Of a stretch of 40,790 bases of DNA, positions 19,054 through 30,223 are shown piece after piece (the stretch's first letter is position 1; every line of letters begins with the position of its first letter). The notes under the pieces were generated by a model that was not told where the DNA came from, searched no databases, and saw only the letters and a program-made list of their open reading frames with translations. Position numbers and translations under genes: made by a program. The DNA comes from Guyparkeria sp. WRN-7 (GTDB taxonomy: Bacteria > Pseudomonadota > Gammaproteobacteria > Halothiobacillales > Halothiobacillaceae). The stretch is from NCBI RefSeq assembly GCF_001641825.1, contig NZ_LRFH01000005.1:1-40790 (forward strand), in the 5' to 3' direction.

Positions 19054-20235
19054 TCAGGCCGTCGGCAGGACCGCCTCGATCCGGCCGATGGCCTCGCGCA
19101 GCGCGTCCAGGCTGGTCGCGTAACTCAGGCGGACGTGCCCCGGCGCACCGAAGGCCGAGCCCGGCACCACCGCCACGCCGGCCTTCTCGAGCAGATGCTC
19201 GGAGAAGGCGACGTCGTCGTCGATGCCCAGCGCGGCCATCGCCGCCGAGACGTCCGGGAAACTGTAGAAGGCGCCCTGCCCCGGCAGGCAGGTGACGCCC
19301 GGCAGCGCGTTGAGCGCCTCGACCACGTAGTCGTGGCGCTCGCGGAAGGCGGCGACCATGGCGTCGATCTCCGACTGGTCGCCGGCGATGGCCTCGCAGG
19401 CCGCCTTCTGCGCGATCGAGCAGGCCCCGGAGGTGCTCTGCGACTGGATCACCTTCATCGCCTTGATCAGATCGGCCGGCCCGGCGGCATAGCCGATCCG
19501 CCAGCCGGTCATGGCGTAGGCCTTGCTCACGCCGTTCAGCACCACGGTGCGCGGCGCGAGGTCCGGCGCCACCATGGCGATGTTGGAGAACGGCTCGTCC
19601 GCCCAGAGGATCTTCTCGTACATGTCGTCGGTCGCGATCACGATCTCGGGGTGATCGCGCAGGACGTCGGCGAGCTGCGCCCAATCCTCGCGGGTGTAGG
19701 CCACGCCGGTCGGGTTCGACGGGCTGTTGAGCATCACCAGCCGGGTCTTGTCGGTGATCGCGGCGGCCAGCTGGCGCGGCGTTACCTTGAAGCCCTGGTC
19801 CTGGCTGGCCGAGACGATCACCGGCTCGCCGCCGGCCAGGCGGACCATGTCCGGATAGGAGACCCAGTAGGGGGCAGTGACGATGGCCTCGTCGCCCGGG
19901 TTGAGCAGCGCCTGGCAGAGATTGAAGATGCTCTGCTTGCCGCCGGTCGAGACGATGATCTGGTCGAGGCCGTACTCGAGGCCCTGGTCGGCCTTGAGCT
20001 TGTCGGCGATGGCCTGACGCAGCTCGACGATGCCCTCGACTGCGGTGTAGCGGGTAAAGCCGTCGCGGATCGCCTGGATGCCTGCCTCGCCGATGTGTTT
20101 CGGCGTGTCGAAGTCCGGTTCGCCGGCGCCGAGGCTGATGATGTCTCGCCCGGCGGCACGCAGCTCGGCCGCCTTGGCGGTGACGGCAAGTGTCGGCGAG
20201 GGACGGACCCGGCGTACCCGGTCGGAAAGGTTCAT
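19054..20235 (-). CDS. Pyridoxal-phosphate aspartate-type aminotransferase (class I, subgroup I-beta)
   Basis: 393 residues. PLP lysine K238 in NGVSKAYAMTGWRIGY, N174 in the SPSNPTG motif, and D203 region ATDDMYE all match subgroup I-beta aspartate aminotransferases, some of which also use prephenate. It would transfer an amino group between aspartate and 2-oxoglutarate, and perhaps prephenate (arogenate route); sequence alone cannot separate these. The ATG at 20235 matches the conserved start LSDRVRRVRPSPTLAV; an open frame extends 127 codons further upstream without similarity. recA lies 86 bases downstream on the same strand. Confidence 0.93.
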   Translation of the reverse strand: MNLSDRVRRVRPSPTLAVTAKAAELRAAGRDIISLGAGEPDFDTPKHIGEAGIQAIRDGFTRYTAVEGIVELRQAIADKLKADQGLEYGLDQIIVSTGGKQSIFNLCQALLNPGDEAIVTAPYWVSYPDMVRLAGGEPVIVSASQDQGFKVTPRQLAAAITDKTRLVMLNSPSNPTGVAYTREDWAQLADVLRDHPEIVIATDDMYEKILWADEPFSNIAMVAPDLAPRTVVLNGVSKAYAMTGWRIGYAAGPADLIKAMKVIQSQSTSGACSIAQKAACEAIAGDQSEIDAMVAAFRERHDYVVEALNALPGVTCLPGQGAFYSFPDVSAAMAALGIDDDVAFSEHLLEKAGVAVVPGSAFGAPGHVRLSYATSLDALREAIGRIEAVLPTA

Positions 20236-20375
20236 GACGGCAATTGACTCCCTGGCAGGCGTTCGCGTGCGAGGCGAAGACACCGCACCACGTTGAATTG
20301 GTTTGGCCGGCATTTTACCGGAAACGCGGAGCGGTTTCGAAGGGAGTTGCGGGCCGCGGGGCGGGCAAAAGGGCC

Positions 20376-21146
20376 TCAGTCGGCACCGGTCAGTCGCTGG
20401 CGACGGAACTCGAACAGGCAGACGGCCGTGGCCACCGAGACGTTGAGGCTTTCCACGCCGGGGGCCATCGGGATATGGATCAGCTGGTCGCAGCGCTCGC
20501 GGGTCAGGCGGCGCAGACCGCCGCCTTCGGCACCCATCACCAGCGCGACCGGTTCGCGGGCAAAGTCGCTCTCGTAGAGCGACACCGGACCCTCGCCGGC
20601 CGCGCCGACGATCCACAGACCGCGGCCCTGAAGGTCGGCCAGCGTACGGGCGAGGTTGGTGACCTGGATGAAGGGCAATCGCTCGGCCGAGCCGGCCGAG
20701 GTCTTGCGCGCCGCCGCGGTGAGACCGCAGGCACGATCCTTGGGCGCGACCACCGCCAGCACGCCGGCCGCCTCGGCCCCACGCAGGCAGGCACCGAGAT
20801 TGTGCGGGTCGGTGACGCCGTCGAGCACCAGCAGCAGCGGCGGCTCGCCTGCCTCGTCGAGCAAGGCGGCCAGATCGTTCTCGTCGCCGGCCTGAGCCAG
20901 CGCGACACGCGCCGCCACGCCCTGGTGGCGCAGGGGCTTGCCGTCGCTGCGCAGCTTATCGAACCACGCCGGATCGCGGTGTTCGACCGCCACACCAGCG
21001 CGGTTGGCAAGCGACTGCAGCCGGCGGGCGCGCTTGTCGTCCCGCCCCGAGAGCACCACCTGCTCGACCCGCTCGGGGTGGTCGCGCAGGGCGGCCTCGA
21101 TGGCATGAAAGCCACCGATCCAGGTCAGGTCATGGGAACGGGCCAT
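20376..21146 (-). CDS. rlmB: 23S rRNA (guanosine-2'-O-)-methyltransferase RlmB
   Basis: SPOUT/TrmH-family methyltransferase that 2'-O-methylates G2251 of 23S rRNA. 256 residues: an N-terminal L30e-like substrate-binding domain (GGFHAIEAAL), then the three SpoU motifs LVLDGVTDPHNLGACLRGAE, LVMGAEGGGLR, and IPMAPGVESLNVSVATAV that form the knotted AdoMet site. It starts 11 bases after the rnr stop, in the rnr-rlmB order common in gammaproteobacteria, so both are probably one transcript. Confidence 0.96.
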   Translation of the reverse strand: MARSHDLTWIGGFHAIEAALRDHPERVEQVVLSGRDDKRARRLQSLANRAGVAVEHRDPAWFDKLRSDGKPLRHQGVAARVALAQAGDENDLAALLDEAGEPPLLLVLDGVTDPHNLGACLRGAEAAGVLAVVAPKDRACGLTAAARKTSAGSAERLPFIQVTNLARTLADLQGRGLWIVGAAGEGPVSLYESDFAREPVALVMGAEGGGLRRLTRERCDQLIHIPMAPGVESLNVSVATAVCLFEFRRQRLTGAD

Positions 21147-21157
21147 CGCCGCGGCGA

Positions 21158-23557
21158 TCAGTCGGACGAGTCGCCGGAGGACTCGCCGCCCTGATCCGCG
21201 CCCTTGTCGCCACCCTCTTTGCCGCCGCCCTGCGGCTTGCGGCGGCGACGGCGGCGCGGACGGCGCTTCTTGCCACCGCCCTCGCCGGAACCGGACTTCT
21301 CCTCGTCCCCGCGTGACTCGTCACTGCCAGACTCGTCACCGCCGGACTCGTCGGCAGAGGCACCCTCGTCGTCCGACGGCTCCTCCTCGTCCGGCAGCAT
21401 GAAGTCGATCTTGCGCTCGTCGAGATCGACACGCGCGACGCGCACCCGGATGGTGTCGTTGAGCGAGTAGGTCTTGCCGCTGCGCTCGCCCTTGAGCGAG
21501 ACGCTGACCGGATCGAAGTGGTAGAAGTCGCGCTTGAGGGCGGTGATGTGCAGCAGACCCTCGACGAAGAAGTCCTTGAGCTCGACGAACAGGCCGAAGC
21601 CGAGCACCGAGGCGACTCGCCCTTCGTAGACGTTGCCGACCTTGTCGAGCATGAACTCGCACTTGAGCCAGTCAGTGGCCGCCCGGGTCGCCTCGTCGGC
21701 GCGGCGCTCGTTGTTCGAGCAATGCTCGCCGATGAGCAGCATTTCCTCGTGGCTGTACGGGAACTGCTCGGCCGAGCCGGTACGCAGCACGTGGCGGATG
21801 GCGCGATGCACCATCAGGTCCGGGTAGCGGCGGATCGGCGAGGTGAAGTGCGCGTAGTGCTCGTGCGCCAGGCCGAAGTGGCCCAGGTTGTCCGGCGCGT
21901 AGACCGCCTGCTGCAGCGAGCGCAGCAGCAGCGTCTGGATGGTGGCGAAGTCCGGACGACCCTGCGCCTCGGCGATCAGGGCGTTGAAGTCCGCCGGGGT
22001 CGGCTTGTCGCCGCCGCCGAGGGTCAACCCCTTCTCCTTGAGCGAGGCGCGCAGGTCGTCGATCTTCTCCGCGCCCGGGCGATCGTGGACCCGGTAGAGC
22101 GACGGGATCTTGCGACGCGCGAGGAAGCGGCCGGCGGCGACGTTCGCCGCGATCATGCACTCCTCGATGATCTTGTGCGCGTCGTTGCGCTCGTAGGGCA
22201 CGATCGCCTCGATCTTGCGGTTCTCGCCGAAGACGATCTTGGTCTCGATGGTGTCGAAGTCGATCGCCCCGCGCGATTCGCGCTCGGCGCGCAGCACCTT
22301 GTAGAGCGAGTGCAGCGCCTCGAGCGGCTTGATCACGTGGCTGTGCTTGTCGCGCTCTTCCTGGTCGTTGTCGAGCAGCATGGCCGCGACGTTGTCGTAG
22401 GTCAGGCGCGCGTGACTGCGCATCACGCCCTCGAAGAAGCGCGAGCGGATGATCTGGCCCTGGCTATTGATCAGCATCTCGGCGCAGAGGCAGAGGCGAT
22501 CAACGTCCGGGTTCACCGAACACAGGCCGTTGGAAAGGATCTCGGGGAGCATCGGCACCACGCGACCCGGGAAGTACACCGAGGTCGCGCGGCGGAAGCC
22601 TTCCTCGTCGAGCGCCGACCCGATGCGCACGTAGTGCGAGACGTCGGCGATCGCCACCAGCAGGCGGAAGCCCTTGGGCGTGGGTTCGCAGAAGACCGCG
22701 TCGTCGAGGTCCTTGGAGTCCGCGCCGTCGATGGTCACCAGCGGCACGTCGCGCAGGTCGACCCGGCCGACCTTGTCTTCCTCGGCGACCTGGTCGCTCA
22801 TGTCCTCGACGTGCTTCTTGACCGGCTCCGGCCACTCGTGCGGGATGCCGTGGGCGCGGATGGCGACGTCGATCTCCATGCCCGGCGACATGTGGTCGCC
22901 CAGCACTTCGATCACCTTGCCGACCGGCTTGTGTCGCTGGGTGGGCTGCTCGACCAGCGCGACCCGGACGATCTGGCCGTCCTTCGCACCGCCCAGGGCC
23001 TCCATCGGGATCAGCACGTCCTGGGTCATGCGGGTGTTGTCGGGGATGACGAAGGCCACGCCGGCCTCGATCACCAGTCGACCGACGACCTCGGCGTTGG
23101 CCCGCTCGATCACCTCGACCAGCGCGCCCTCGGGACGGCCGCGACGATCCTCGCCGACCACCTGCACCACGGCGCGGTCGCCGTGCAACAGGGCCCGCAT
23201 GATGCGCGGCGAGAGGAAGACGTCGTTGCCGCCCTCGTCCGGCACCAGAAAGCCGAAACCGTCCCGATGACCGATCACCCGGCCGCGCACCAGCTCCGCC
23301 TTGGTGACCGGCACGTAGCCGCCGCGGCGGTTGCGGATGGCCTGGCCATCACGCTCCATCGCCCGCAGGCGACGGCGCAGCCCTTCGATGCGCTCCTCGT
23401 CACCGTCGTAGCCGAGTTCGCTGATCAGCTTGTTGAGCGTGATCGGCCCGTCCTGCTTGGCCAGCAGATCGAGCAGGAACTCGCGGCTGGCGACGGGGTT
23501 GTCGTATTTCTCGGCTTCACGCGGGGCGTTCGGGTCTTCGAGGTTTGAATCGGTCAT
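21158..23557 (-). CDS. rnr: Ribonuclease R
   Basis: Processive 3'-5' exoribonuclease that degrades structured RNA and takes part in rRNA and tmRNA quality control. 799 residues. In order: a winged-helix segment (about 15-85), cold-shock domains (about 85-250), the RNB catalytic domain with DGADSKDLDDAVF (metal-binding aspartates) at about 280, and an S1 domain (about 640-725). The C-terminus is unusual: about 70 residues of acidic, then very basic (KKRRPRRRRRRK), then Gly/Asp/Ser-rich low complexity. The ATG at 23557 was chosen because MTDSNLEDPNAPREAE is the likely N-terminus; the frame stays open upstream. It is divergent from uvrB. Confidence 0.96.
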   Translation of the reverse strand: MTDSNLEDPNAPREAEKYDNPVASREFLLDLLAKQDGPITLNKLISELGYDGDEERIEGLRRRLRAMERDGQAIRNRRGGYVPVTKAELVRGRVIGHRDGFGFLVPDEGGNDVFLSPRIMRALLHGDRAVVQVVGEDRRGRPEGALVEVIERANAEVVGRLVIEAGVAFVIPDNTRMTQDVLIPMEALGGAKDGQIVRVALVEQPTQRHKPVGKVIEVLGDHMSPGMEIDVAIRAHGIPHEWPEPVKKHVEDMSDQVAEEDKVGRVDLRDVPLVTIDGADSKDLDDAVFCEPTPKGFRLLVAIADVSHYVRIGSALDEEGFRRATSVYFPGRVVPMLPEILSNGLCSVNPDVDRLCLCAEMLINSQGQIIRSRFFEGVMRSHARLTYDNVAAMLLDNDQEERDKHSHVIKPLEALHSLYKVLRAERESRGAIDFDTIETKIVFGENRKIEAIVPYERNDAHKIIEECMIAANVAAGRFLARRKIPSLYRVHDRPGAEKIDDLRASLKEKGLTLGGGDKPTPADFNALIAEAQGRPDFATIQTLLLRSLQQAVYAPDNLGHFGLAHEHYAHFTSPIRRYPDLMVHRAIRHVLRTGSAEQFPYSHEEMLLIGEHCSNNERRADEATRAATDWLKCEFMLDKVGNVYEGRVASVLGFGLFVELKDFFVEGLLHITALKRDFYHFDPVSVSLKGERSGKTYSLNDTIRVRVARVDLDERKIDFMLPDEEEPSDDEGASADESGGDESGSDESRGDEEKSGSGEGGGKKRRPRRRRRRKPQGGGKEGGDKGADQGGESSGDSSD

Positions 23558-23782
23558 GGATACCTGAAAAGTGCGTCTGGAAAGTCGCTCGCGAAACACG
23601 GACTTAATCTGACGTGTCGGCGAGAGATATAGCCGGCCATCATAAAGGAAACATTGCCCGAATAGCCAATGTCTCTGGCTTGCCGGCCCGTTTGCCATCA
23701 AGGCGTTGCTCCGAAGGCGCACGAGCCATTCGGGCCGACTCTCCCGAAGCGACCAGCATCGGTAAGCCGACGCCCCAACCTA

Positions 23783-23788
23783 TATACT
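23783..23788 (+). promoter_or_regulatory. -10 element of uvrB, implying a nearly leaderless transcript
   Basis: TATACT (within TATATACT, 23781-23788) ends eight bases before the uvrB ATG. Transcription starting six to seven bases downstream would begin within about two bases of the start codon. No good -35 is seen at 17 bases. Confidence 0.45.
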
Positions 23789-23796
23789 CCCACCCC

Positions 23797-25845
<2,049 letters not shown>

Positions 25846-25867
25846 CGCCACCGGCCGACTGACCAAA

Positions 25868-25903
25868 CAAAAAAGGCCGACCCCATCGGGCCGGCCTTTT
25901 TTT
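25868..25903. terminator. Bidirectional terminator between uvrB and the convergent coiled-coil gene
   Basis: AAAAAAGGCCG and CGGCCTTTTTTT flank a short GC-rich centre, with A tracts left and T tracts right. It serves both the uvrB transcript and the minus-strand gene ending at 25922. Confidence 0.88.
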
Positions 25904-25921
25904 ATGCCAATGGCAGGGGGA

Positions 25922-26536
25922 TCAACCGCCCTGCTGCATCTGCATTGCCTTCTGTCGCAGCTGCTGCATTTCCTTCGCCTTCTTCTCCATCTCGGCGAAC
26001 AGCTCCTTGGCTTCCGGGTTGCTCTGCTCCATCTCGCTCTTCACGTCGGCGCGGAGGTCCTGAGCCATGCTCTGCACTTCCTTGTCCTTGAAGGCCTTCT
26101 GCTGGCGCTGCTGGAATTCGCGCTGTTTCTCGCGGAACGCCTGGACCTCAGCCTGGCTCGGCTGCTTGTCACCCTGCTGGTACTCGGCCATCTTGGCCTT
26201 CATCTGCTTGAATTCCTGCTTCGCGTCGTAGCCGTCGTCCGACATCTTCTCGGCGATCTTGTCCTGCAGCGCATCACGCTGCTCGCCCAGCTCCGGATTG
26301 TTCTCGTAGGCCTGCTGCTCGATCTGGCTGAGTTTGGCCTGGGTCTGCTGGAGTTCCTGTCGAACCGCGCGCATCTCTTCCATCAGCTGGCGCTGCTCCG
26401 GGGTCAGCTCGGGCATCTGCCCCTGACCCGATGGCGCGCCACCCTGCTGGGCCACCGCCGCGCCGCTGACGGCGAGCACCGCGGACACGCCGGCGGCCAT
26501 CATGGTCTTGCGCAACTTCTGGTTCCAAACGGACAT
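25922..26536 (-). CDS. Periplasmic glutamine-rich coiled-coil protein of unknown function
   Basis: 204 residues, no family recognised. Residues 1-30 form a signal peptide ending AAVAQQ, so a periplasmic mature protein of about 175 residues. The rest is almost entirely helical, rich in Q, E, K and M, with heptad-like repeats (EMRAVRQELQQTQAKLSQIEQQA, AFREKQREFQQRQQKAF, ELFAEMEKKAKEMQQL), and no cysteines. It resembles small periplasmic chaperones of the Skp/Spy kind in outline only; the LTXXQ motif of Spy is absent. AGGAGTGA precedes the ATG. It is convergent with uvrB. Confidence 0.75.
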   Translation of the reverse strand: MSVWNQKLRKTMMAAGVSAVLAVSGAAVAQQGGAPSGQGQMPELTPEQRQLMEEMRAVRQELQQTQAKLSQIEQQAYENNPELGEQRDALQDKIAEKMSDDGYDAKQEFKQMKAKMAEYQQGDKQPSQAEVQAFREKQREFQQRQQKAFKDKEVQSMAQDLRADVKSEMEQSNPEAKELFAEMEKKAKEMQQLRQKAMQMQQGG

Positions 26537-26784
26537 GCAATCACTCCTCGTTTAAATGTGTCGGCTTTGCATCCCAAATGCGGGGCACCGAAACCCATTG
26601 AAATCGTGCGACCTCGCGCCCCGACGTAAAGTTCCGTCGGAACGACAAGCGGCATCGAAAGGGTTCCTGCATCCTAGGAGAGGCCGCCACACATATCAAC
26701 CAAGCCGCATGCCCCGCCCCGCCTAGGCGGGGAGCTTTGCTAAGCTCGGCGGTCAATCCATCGGACAAGAGGCAAAGCCCAGAC
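26537..26784. other. Divergent spacer between the coiled-coil gene and the DUF302 gene
   Basis: No gene seen. It contains a perfect 16-base palindrome, CCCCGCCTAGGCGGGG, at 26717-26732, directly followed by a GAGCTT-TGCT-AAGCTC hairpin. I could not settle on promoter hexamers for either gene. Confidence 0.4.
26717..26732. repeat. Perfect 16-bp palindrome upstream of the DUF302 gene
   Basis: CCCCGCC-TA-GGCGGGG is fully self-complementary, 52 bases before the ATG at 26785. It could be an operator or a terminator of the minus direction. Function is not shown. Confidence 0.4.
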
Positions 26785-27174
26785 ATGATCGACGAGAAAA
26801 CCAGCCCGCACGACTTCGAGACCACCTGCCAGCGTCTCACCGACGCAGTTCCCGCCAATGGCTTCGGCCTTCTGCACACCCACGACATCCACGGCACGCT
26901 CAACGCCAAGGGCGTCGACTTCGCACCGCAGTGCCGGGTGTTCGAGGTCTGCAACCCGAAGCGGGCCGCCGAAGTCCTCGCCGTGCGCATGGACCTGGCC
27001 AACGCCCTGCCGTGCCGCATTGCGGTTTACGAACGTGATGGCGAGGTGATCGTCTCGATGATCCGACCCACCGAGATGCTCGCCACGCTCAGCGACGATG
27101 CCAAGCTGGCCGAGGTCGCAGGCGATGTCGAGCAGACCATGGGGCGCATGATCGAGGAAACGATCGGCCACTGA
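26785..27174 (+). CDS. DUF302 family protein
   Basis: 129 residues, no signal peptide, cytoplasmic. The pattern DFETTCQRLTDAVPANGFGLLHTHDI, then ...GVDFAPQCRVFEVCNPKRAAEVL and the LPCRIAVYERDGEVIVSM strand matches DUF302, a small alpha/beta fold of unknown biochemical role found in many sulfur- and metal-active bacteria. The two cysteines C34-region and FEVCNP are typical. The ATG at 26785 is preferred over an upstream TTG since similarity begins there. A terminator follows 31 bases later. Confidence 0.85.
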   Translation: MIDEKTSPHDFETTCQRLTDAVPANGFGLLHTHDIHGTLNAKGVDFAPQCRVFEVCNPKRAAEVLAVRMDLANALPCRIAVYERDGEVIVSMIRPTEMLATLSDDAKLAEVAGDVEQTMGRMIEETIGH

Positions 27175-27205
27175 GCCTAGCCACCCACGAGCCGACCGAT
27201 CAAAC

Positions 27206-27233
27206 AAAAAGCCCGCCATCAAGGCGGGCTTTT
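27206..27233. terminator. Bidirectional terminator between DUF302 gene and rplQ
   Basis: AAAAAGCCCGCC and GGCGGGCTTTT form a strong stem with a short loop and A/T tracts at both ends. It terminates both the DUF302 transcript and the long ribosomal-protein operon that ends with rplQ. Confidence 0.88.
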
Positions 27234-27272
27234 CTGGATTGGGACCGGCGAGGCACCGCCGGCAGCGACCGA

Positions 27273-27671
27273 TTACTCGGCGGCTGCTTCCTCGGTGGCA
27301 GTCGCCGGCTCGGCGCTGCGCTCGACCAGCTCGACGTAGGCCATCGGGGCCGCGTCGCCGGCACGGTAGCCGCACTTGAGGATGCGCAGGTAACCACCGT
27401 TACGCTCCTTGAAACGCGGACCGACGTCGGAGAACAGCTTGCCGACGGTCGCCTTGTTACCGACCTTCGCGAAGGCACGGCGACGCGCAGCGACACTGTC
27501 TTCCTTGGCCAGGGTGATCAGCGGCTCGGCGACCCGACGCAGCTCCTTGGCCTTCGGGACGGTGGTCTTGATGACTTCGTGCTCGATCAGGGCGTTGGTC
27601 AGCGAACGCATCAGCGCTTTGCGCTGAGAGGCGTTGCGACCCAGTTGCCGACCGGATTGACGATGACGCAT
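27273..27671 (-). CDS. rplQ: 50S ribosomal protein L17
   Basis: 132 residues, last gene of the alpha operon. [21 protein letters not shown] and [22 protein letters not shown] identify L17, which sits near the peptide exit tunnel. The C-terminus ends in an acidic, alanine-rich tail ([10 protein letters not shown]) slightly longer than usual. It starts 23 bases after rpoA. The ATG at 27671 is the conserved start; an in-frame extension upstream is not used. Confidence 0.98.
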   Translation of the reverse strand: MRHRQSGRQLGRNASQRKALMRSLTNALIEHEVIKTTVPKAKELRRVAEPLITLAKEDSVAARRRAFAKVGNKATVGKLFSDVGPRFKERNGGYLRILKCGYRAGDAAPMAYVELVERSAEPATATEEAAAE

Positions 27672-27694
27672 GTCAAATACTCCAAAAAATATCG

Positions 27695-28690
27695 TTAAAT
27701 CTTGGACTCGCTCAGATTCTGGAGCTCGGCCGGCGGCCAGTTCTCCAGCTTCTGCCCCAGGGACAGGCCCTGCTTGGCGAGGACGTCCTTGATCTCGGTC
27801 AGGGACTTCTTGCCAAGGTTCGGGGTCTTGAGCAACTCCATTTCCGACCGCTGGATCAGGTCGCCGATGTAGTAGATGTTCTCTGCCTTGAGGCAATTGG
27901 CCGAACGCACGGTCAGCTCCAGGTCGTCCACCGGACGCAGCAGGACCGGATCAACCGACGGGGCCTGCTCTTCGACCGGCTCGGCCTTCTCGGCCTTCAG
28001 GTCGACCAGCACGGACAGCTGGTCAACCAGGATGCCGGCCGCTTGGCGGATGGCATCTTCGGCCGAGATGGAACCGTTGGTCTCGATGTCCAGCACCAGG
28101 GAGTCGAGGTCGGTGCGCTGCTCGACACGAGCCCGCTCGACCGAATAGGCCACGCGGCGCAGCGGCGAGAAAGACGCGTCGATCAGCAGGCGACCGACCG
28201 CGGTCTCCTCGTCTTCGCGACGGGCGCTGGCCGGGACGTACCCCATGCCACGCTCGACCTTGAAGGTCATGTTCAGCTCGGCGTCGTCACGCAGCGTCGC
28301 GATGACGTGGTCCGGATTCATAATCTCGACCGAGTGGTCCGCCTTGATGTCGGCGGCGGTCACGGTGCCCGGACCGGTCTTCTTGATGCTCAGGACCGCT
28401 TCGTCACGGCCGTGCATGGTGATCGAGAGACCCTTGAGATTGAGCAGGATCTCGAGCACGTCCTCCTGGACGCCCTCGAGTGCGCTGTACTCGTGCAGGA
28501 TGCCTTCGATCTCCGCCTCGGTGACGGCAACGCCCGGGATGGACGAGAGCAGGATACGCCGCAACGCATTGCCCAGCGTGTAGCCGAACCCACGCTCCAA
28601 CGGCTCCAGCACCACGCGCGCATGGGTGTCGTCGATCGTTTCCACGTCGACCAGGCGCGGCTTGAGAAGCTCTGTAGAACCCAGTTGCAT
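27695..28690 (-). CDS. rpoA: DNA-directed RNA polymerase subunit alpha
   Basis: 331 residues. The N-terminal dimerisation domain has [26 protein letters not shown], and the C-terminal domain (about 245-331) has [27 protein letters not shown] and the [11 protein letters not shown] helix that contacts UP elements and activators. A short linker near 235-250 is rich in Glu and Pro. It is in the standard alpha-operon position between rpsD and rplQ. Confidence 0.99.
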   Translation of the reverse strand: MQLGSTELLKPRLVDVETIDDTHARVVLEPLERGFGYTLGNALRRILLSSIPGVAVTEAEIEGILHEYSALEGVQEDVLEILLNLKGLSITMHGRDEAVLSIKKTGPGTVTAADIKADHSVEIMNPDHVIATLRDDAELNMTFKVERGMGYVPASARREDEETAVGRLLIDASFSPLRRVAYSVERARVEQRTDLDSLVLDIETNGSISAEDAIRQAAGILVDQLSVLVDLKAEKAEPVEEQAPSVDPVLLRPVDDLELTVRSANCLKAENIYYIGDLIQRSEMELLKTPNLGKKSLTEIKDVLAKQGLSLGQKLENWPPAELQNLSESKI

Positions 28691-28710
28691 TACGTACCCC
28701 CGAAAACCGT

Positions 28711-29334
28711 TTACTTCGAATACAGCTCGACGACGAGCGATTCGTTGATGTCCGCCGGCAGTTCATCCCGGGTCGGGATGGCCTTGAAGACGCCTTCCAT
28801 CTTGCTGGAGTCGACCGTGATCCACGGCACGACTTCGCGCTGAGCGGCCAGTTCGAGGGCGTCCTTGACGCGCTGCTGCTTCTTCGCCTTTTCGCGCACC
28901 GAGACGGTGTCTTCGGTGGATACCTGGTACGACGGGATGTTGACCACCTCGCCGTTGACCATGATGCCGCGATGCGAGACCAGCTGACGCGCTTCGGCGC
29001 GAGTGGCGCCGAAACCCATGCGGTATGCGACGTTGTCCAGGCGGCACTCGAGAATCTGCAGCAGGTTCTCGCCGGTGGAGCCCTTCATCTGCGCAGCGCG
29101 CTTGTAGTAGTTGCGGAACTGGCGCTCGAGAACGCCGTAGGTCCGGCGCAGCTTCTGCTTTTCACGCAGCTGCAGACCGTAGTCCGACACTTTCTGGCGG
29201 CGACCGGAACCGTGCTGACCGGGGGCGCGGTCGTGATGGCACTTGTCTTCCAGTGCGCGCACGCCGGACTTGAGGAACAGATCCGTGCCTTCGCGCCGGG
29301 CGAGTTTACAGGTAGGACCGAGATAACGAGCCAT
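28711..29334 (-). CDS. rpsD: 30S ribosomal protein S4
   Basis: 207 residues. [22 protein letters not shown], then [35 protein letters not shown] define S4, with the S4 RNA-binding domain at about 97-160. S4 starts 30S assembly and in E. coli represses the alpha operon. The N-terminus has a single cysteine and so no zinc knot. It is followed by rpoA after 20 bases. Confidence 0.99.
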   Translation of the reverse strand: MARYLGPTCKLARREGTDLFLKSGVRALEDKCHHDRAPGQHGSGRRQKVSDYGLQLREKQKLRRTYGVLERQFRNYYKRAAQMKGSTGENLLQILECRLDNVAYRMGFGATRAEARQLVSHRGIMVNGEVVNIPSYQVSTEDTVSVREKAKKQQRVKDALELAAQREVVPWITVDSSKMEGVFKAIPTRDELPADINESLVVELYSK

Positions 29335-29362
29335 AAGTCAAATACTCCTTACAAACGCACCG

Positions 29363-29752
29363 TCAAACGCGACGCTTTTTGGGCGGGCGGCAGCCATTGT
29401 GCGGGATCGGGGTGACGTCAGTGATCACGCCGACCTTGAAGCCAACCGCGTTCAGTGCGCGGATGGTCGATTCGCGGCCCGGGCCGGGGCCCTTGACCTC
29501 GACGTCGACGTTCTTGACCCCATAGACCTTCGCCGCTTCGCCGGCACGCTCGGCCGCCACCTGGGCGGCAAACGGCGTGGACTTGCGCGAACCACGGAAG
29601 CCGGAGCCCCCGGAAGTCGCCCAGCTGAGCGTGTTGCCCTGACGGTCGGTGATCGTCACGATCGTGTTGTTGAACGACGCATGGATATGCGCGATCGCAT
29701 CGGTGACGACGCGTTTTACCTTCTTACGGGTACCTTGACTTGCTTTAGCCAT
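29363..29752 (-). CDS. rpsK: 30S ribosomal protein S11
   Basis: 129 residues. [20 protein letters not shown] and the C-terminal [19 protein letters not shown]-like end (here [19 protein letters not shown]) are unmistakable. S11 lies on the 30S platform near the mRNA exit. It is the second gene of the alpha operon. Confidence 0.99.
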   Translation of the reverse strand: MAKASQGTRKKVKRVVTDAIAHIHASFNNTIVTITDRQGNTLSWATSGGSGFRGSRKSTPFAAQVAAERAGEAAKVYGVKNVDVEVKGPGPGRESTIRALNAVGFKVGVITDVTPIPHNGCRPPKKRRV

Positions 29753-29786
29753 TAAGATCCTACTCTCGAAAGAATATTAAGCCTGA

Positions 29787-30143
29787 TTAGCGCTTGACCA
29801 GGCGACGCGGACCCTTGCGAGTCCGTGCGTTCGTGCGTGTGCGCTGACCACGCAGCGGCAGACCACGACGATGACGCAGACCACGATAGCAACCAAGGTC
29901 CATCAGACGCTTGATGTTCATGGATACGTCACGGCGCAGATCGCCTTCAACCACATACTTGCCGACTTCCGCACGCAGAGACTCGACCTCTGCCTCGGAC
30001 AGGTCGCGCACCTTGCGGTCCGGAGCCACGCCAGTGGCTTCACAGATCTGCTGAGCGCGGGTATGACCGATTCCGTAGATGGAAGTCAGGCCAATGACCA
30101 CATGTTTTTGTACGGGAATGTTGATCCCTGCAATACGTGCCAT
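29787..30143 (-). CDS. rpsM: 30S ribosomal protein S13
   Basis: 118 residues, opening with [26 protein letters not shown] and ending with the basic tail [17 protein letters not shown]13 bridges to the 50S subunit and contacts P-site tRNA. It is the first gene of the alpha group here; the gene before it is secY, because rpmJ is missing from this junction. Confidence 0.99.
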   Translation of the reverse strand: MARIAGINIPVQKHVVIGLTSIYGIGHTRAQQICEATGVAPDRKVRDLSEAEVESLRAEVGKYVVEGDLRRDVSMNIKRLMDLGCYRGLRHRRGLPLRGQRTRTNARTRKGPRRLVKR

Positions 30144-30223
30144 CGATTTATCACCCCAAAAAAGAGCGCGAGAGCTTAACGCAATGCGCCGTCAATAGCA
30201 AACGGATGTGACGGGCCGTTTCG
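30144..30223 (-). promoter_or_regulatory. secY-rpsM junction with a weak promoter candidate and no rpmJ
   Basis: 80 bases without a gene, where E. coli carries rpmJ (L36). On the minus strand TTGCTA (30201-30196) and TAAGCT (30178-30173) are 17 bases apart, a modest sigma-70 match that could drive rpsM-rpsK-rpsD-rpoA-rplQ. Confidence 0.35.

Noticed and set aside
21518-23548. 676-codon plus-strand frame opposite rnr
   Set aside because: Same shadow pattern as above, while rnr has complete conserved domains.
23614-23796. Upstream extension of uvrB
   Set aside because: The 61 extra codons have no similarity to UvrB, and the promoter box lies within them.
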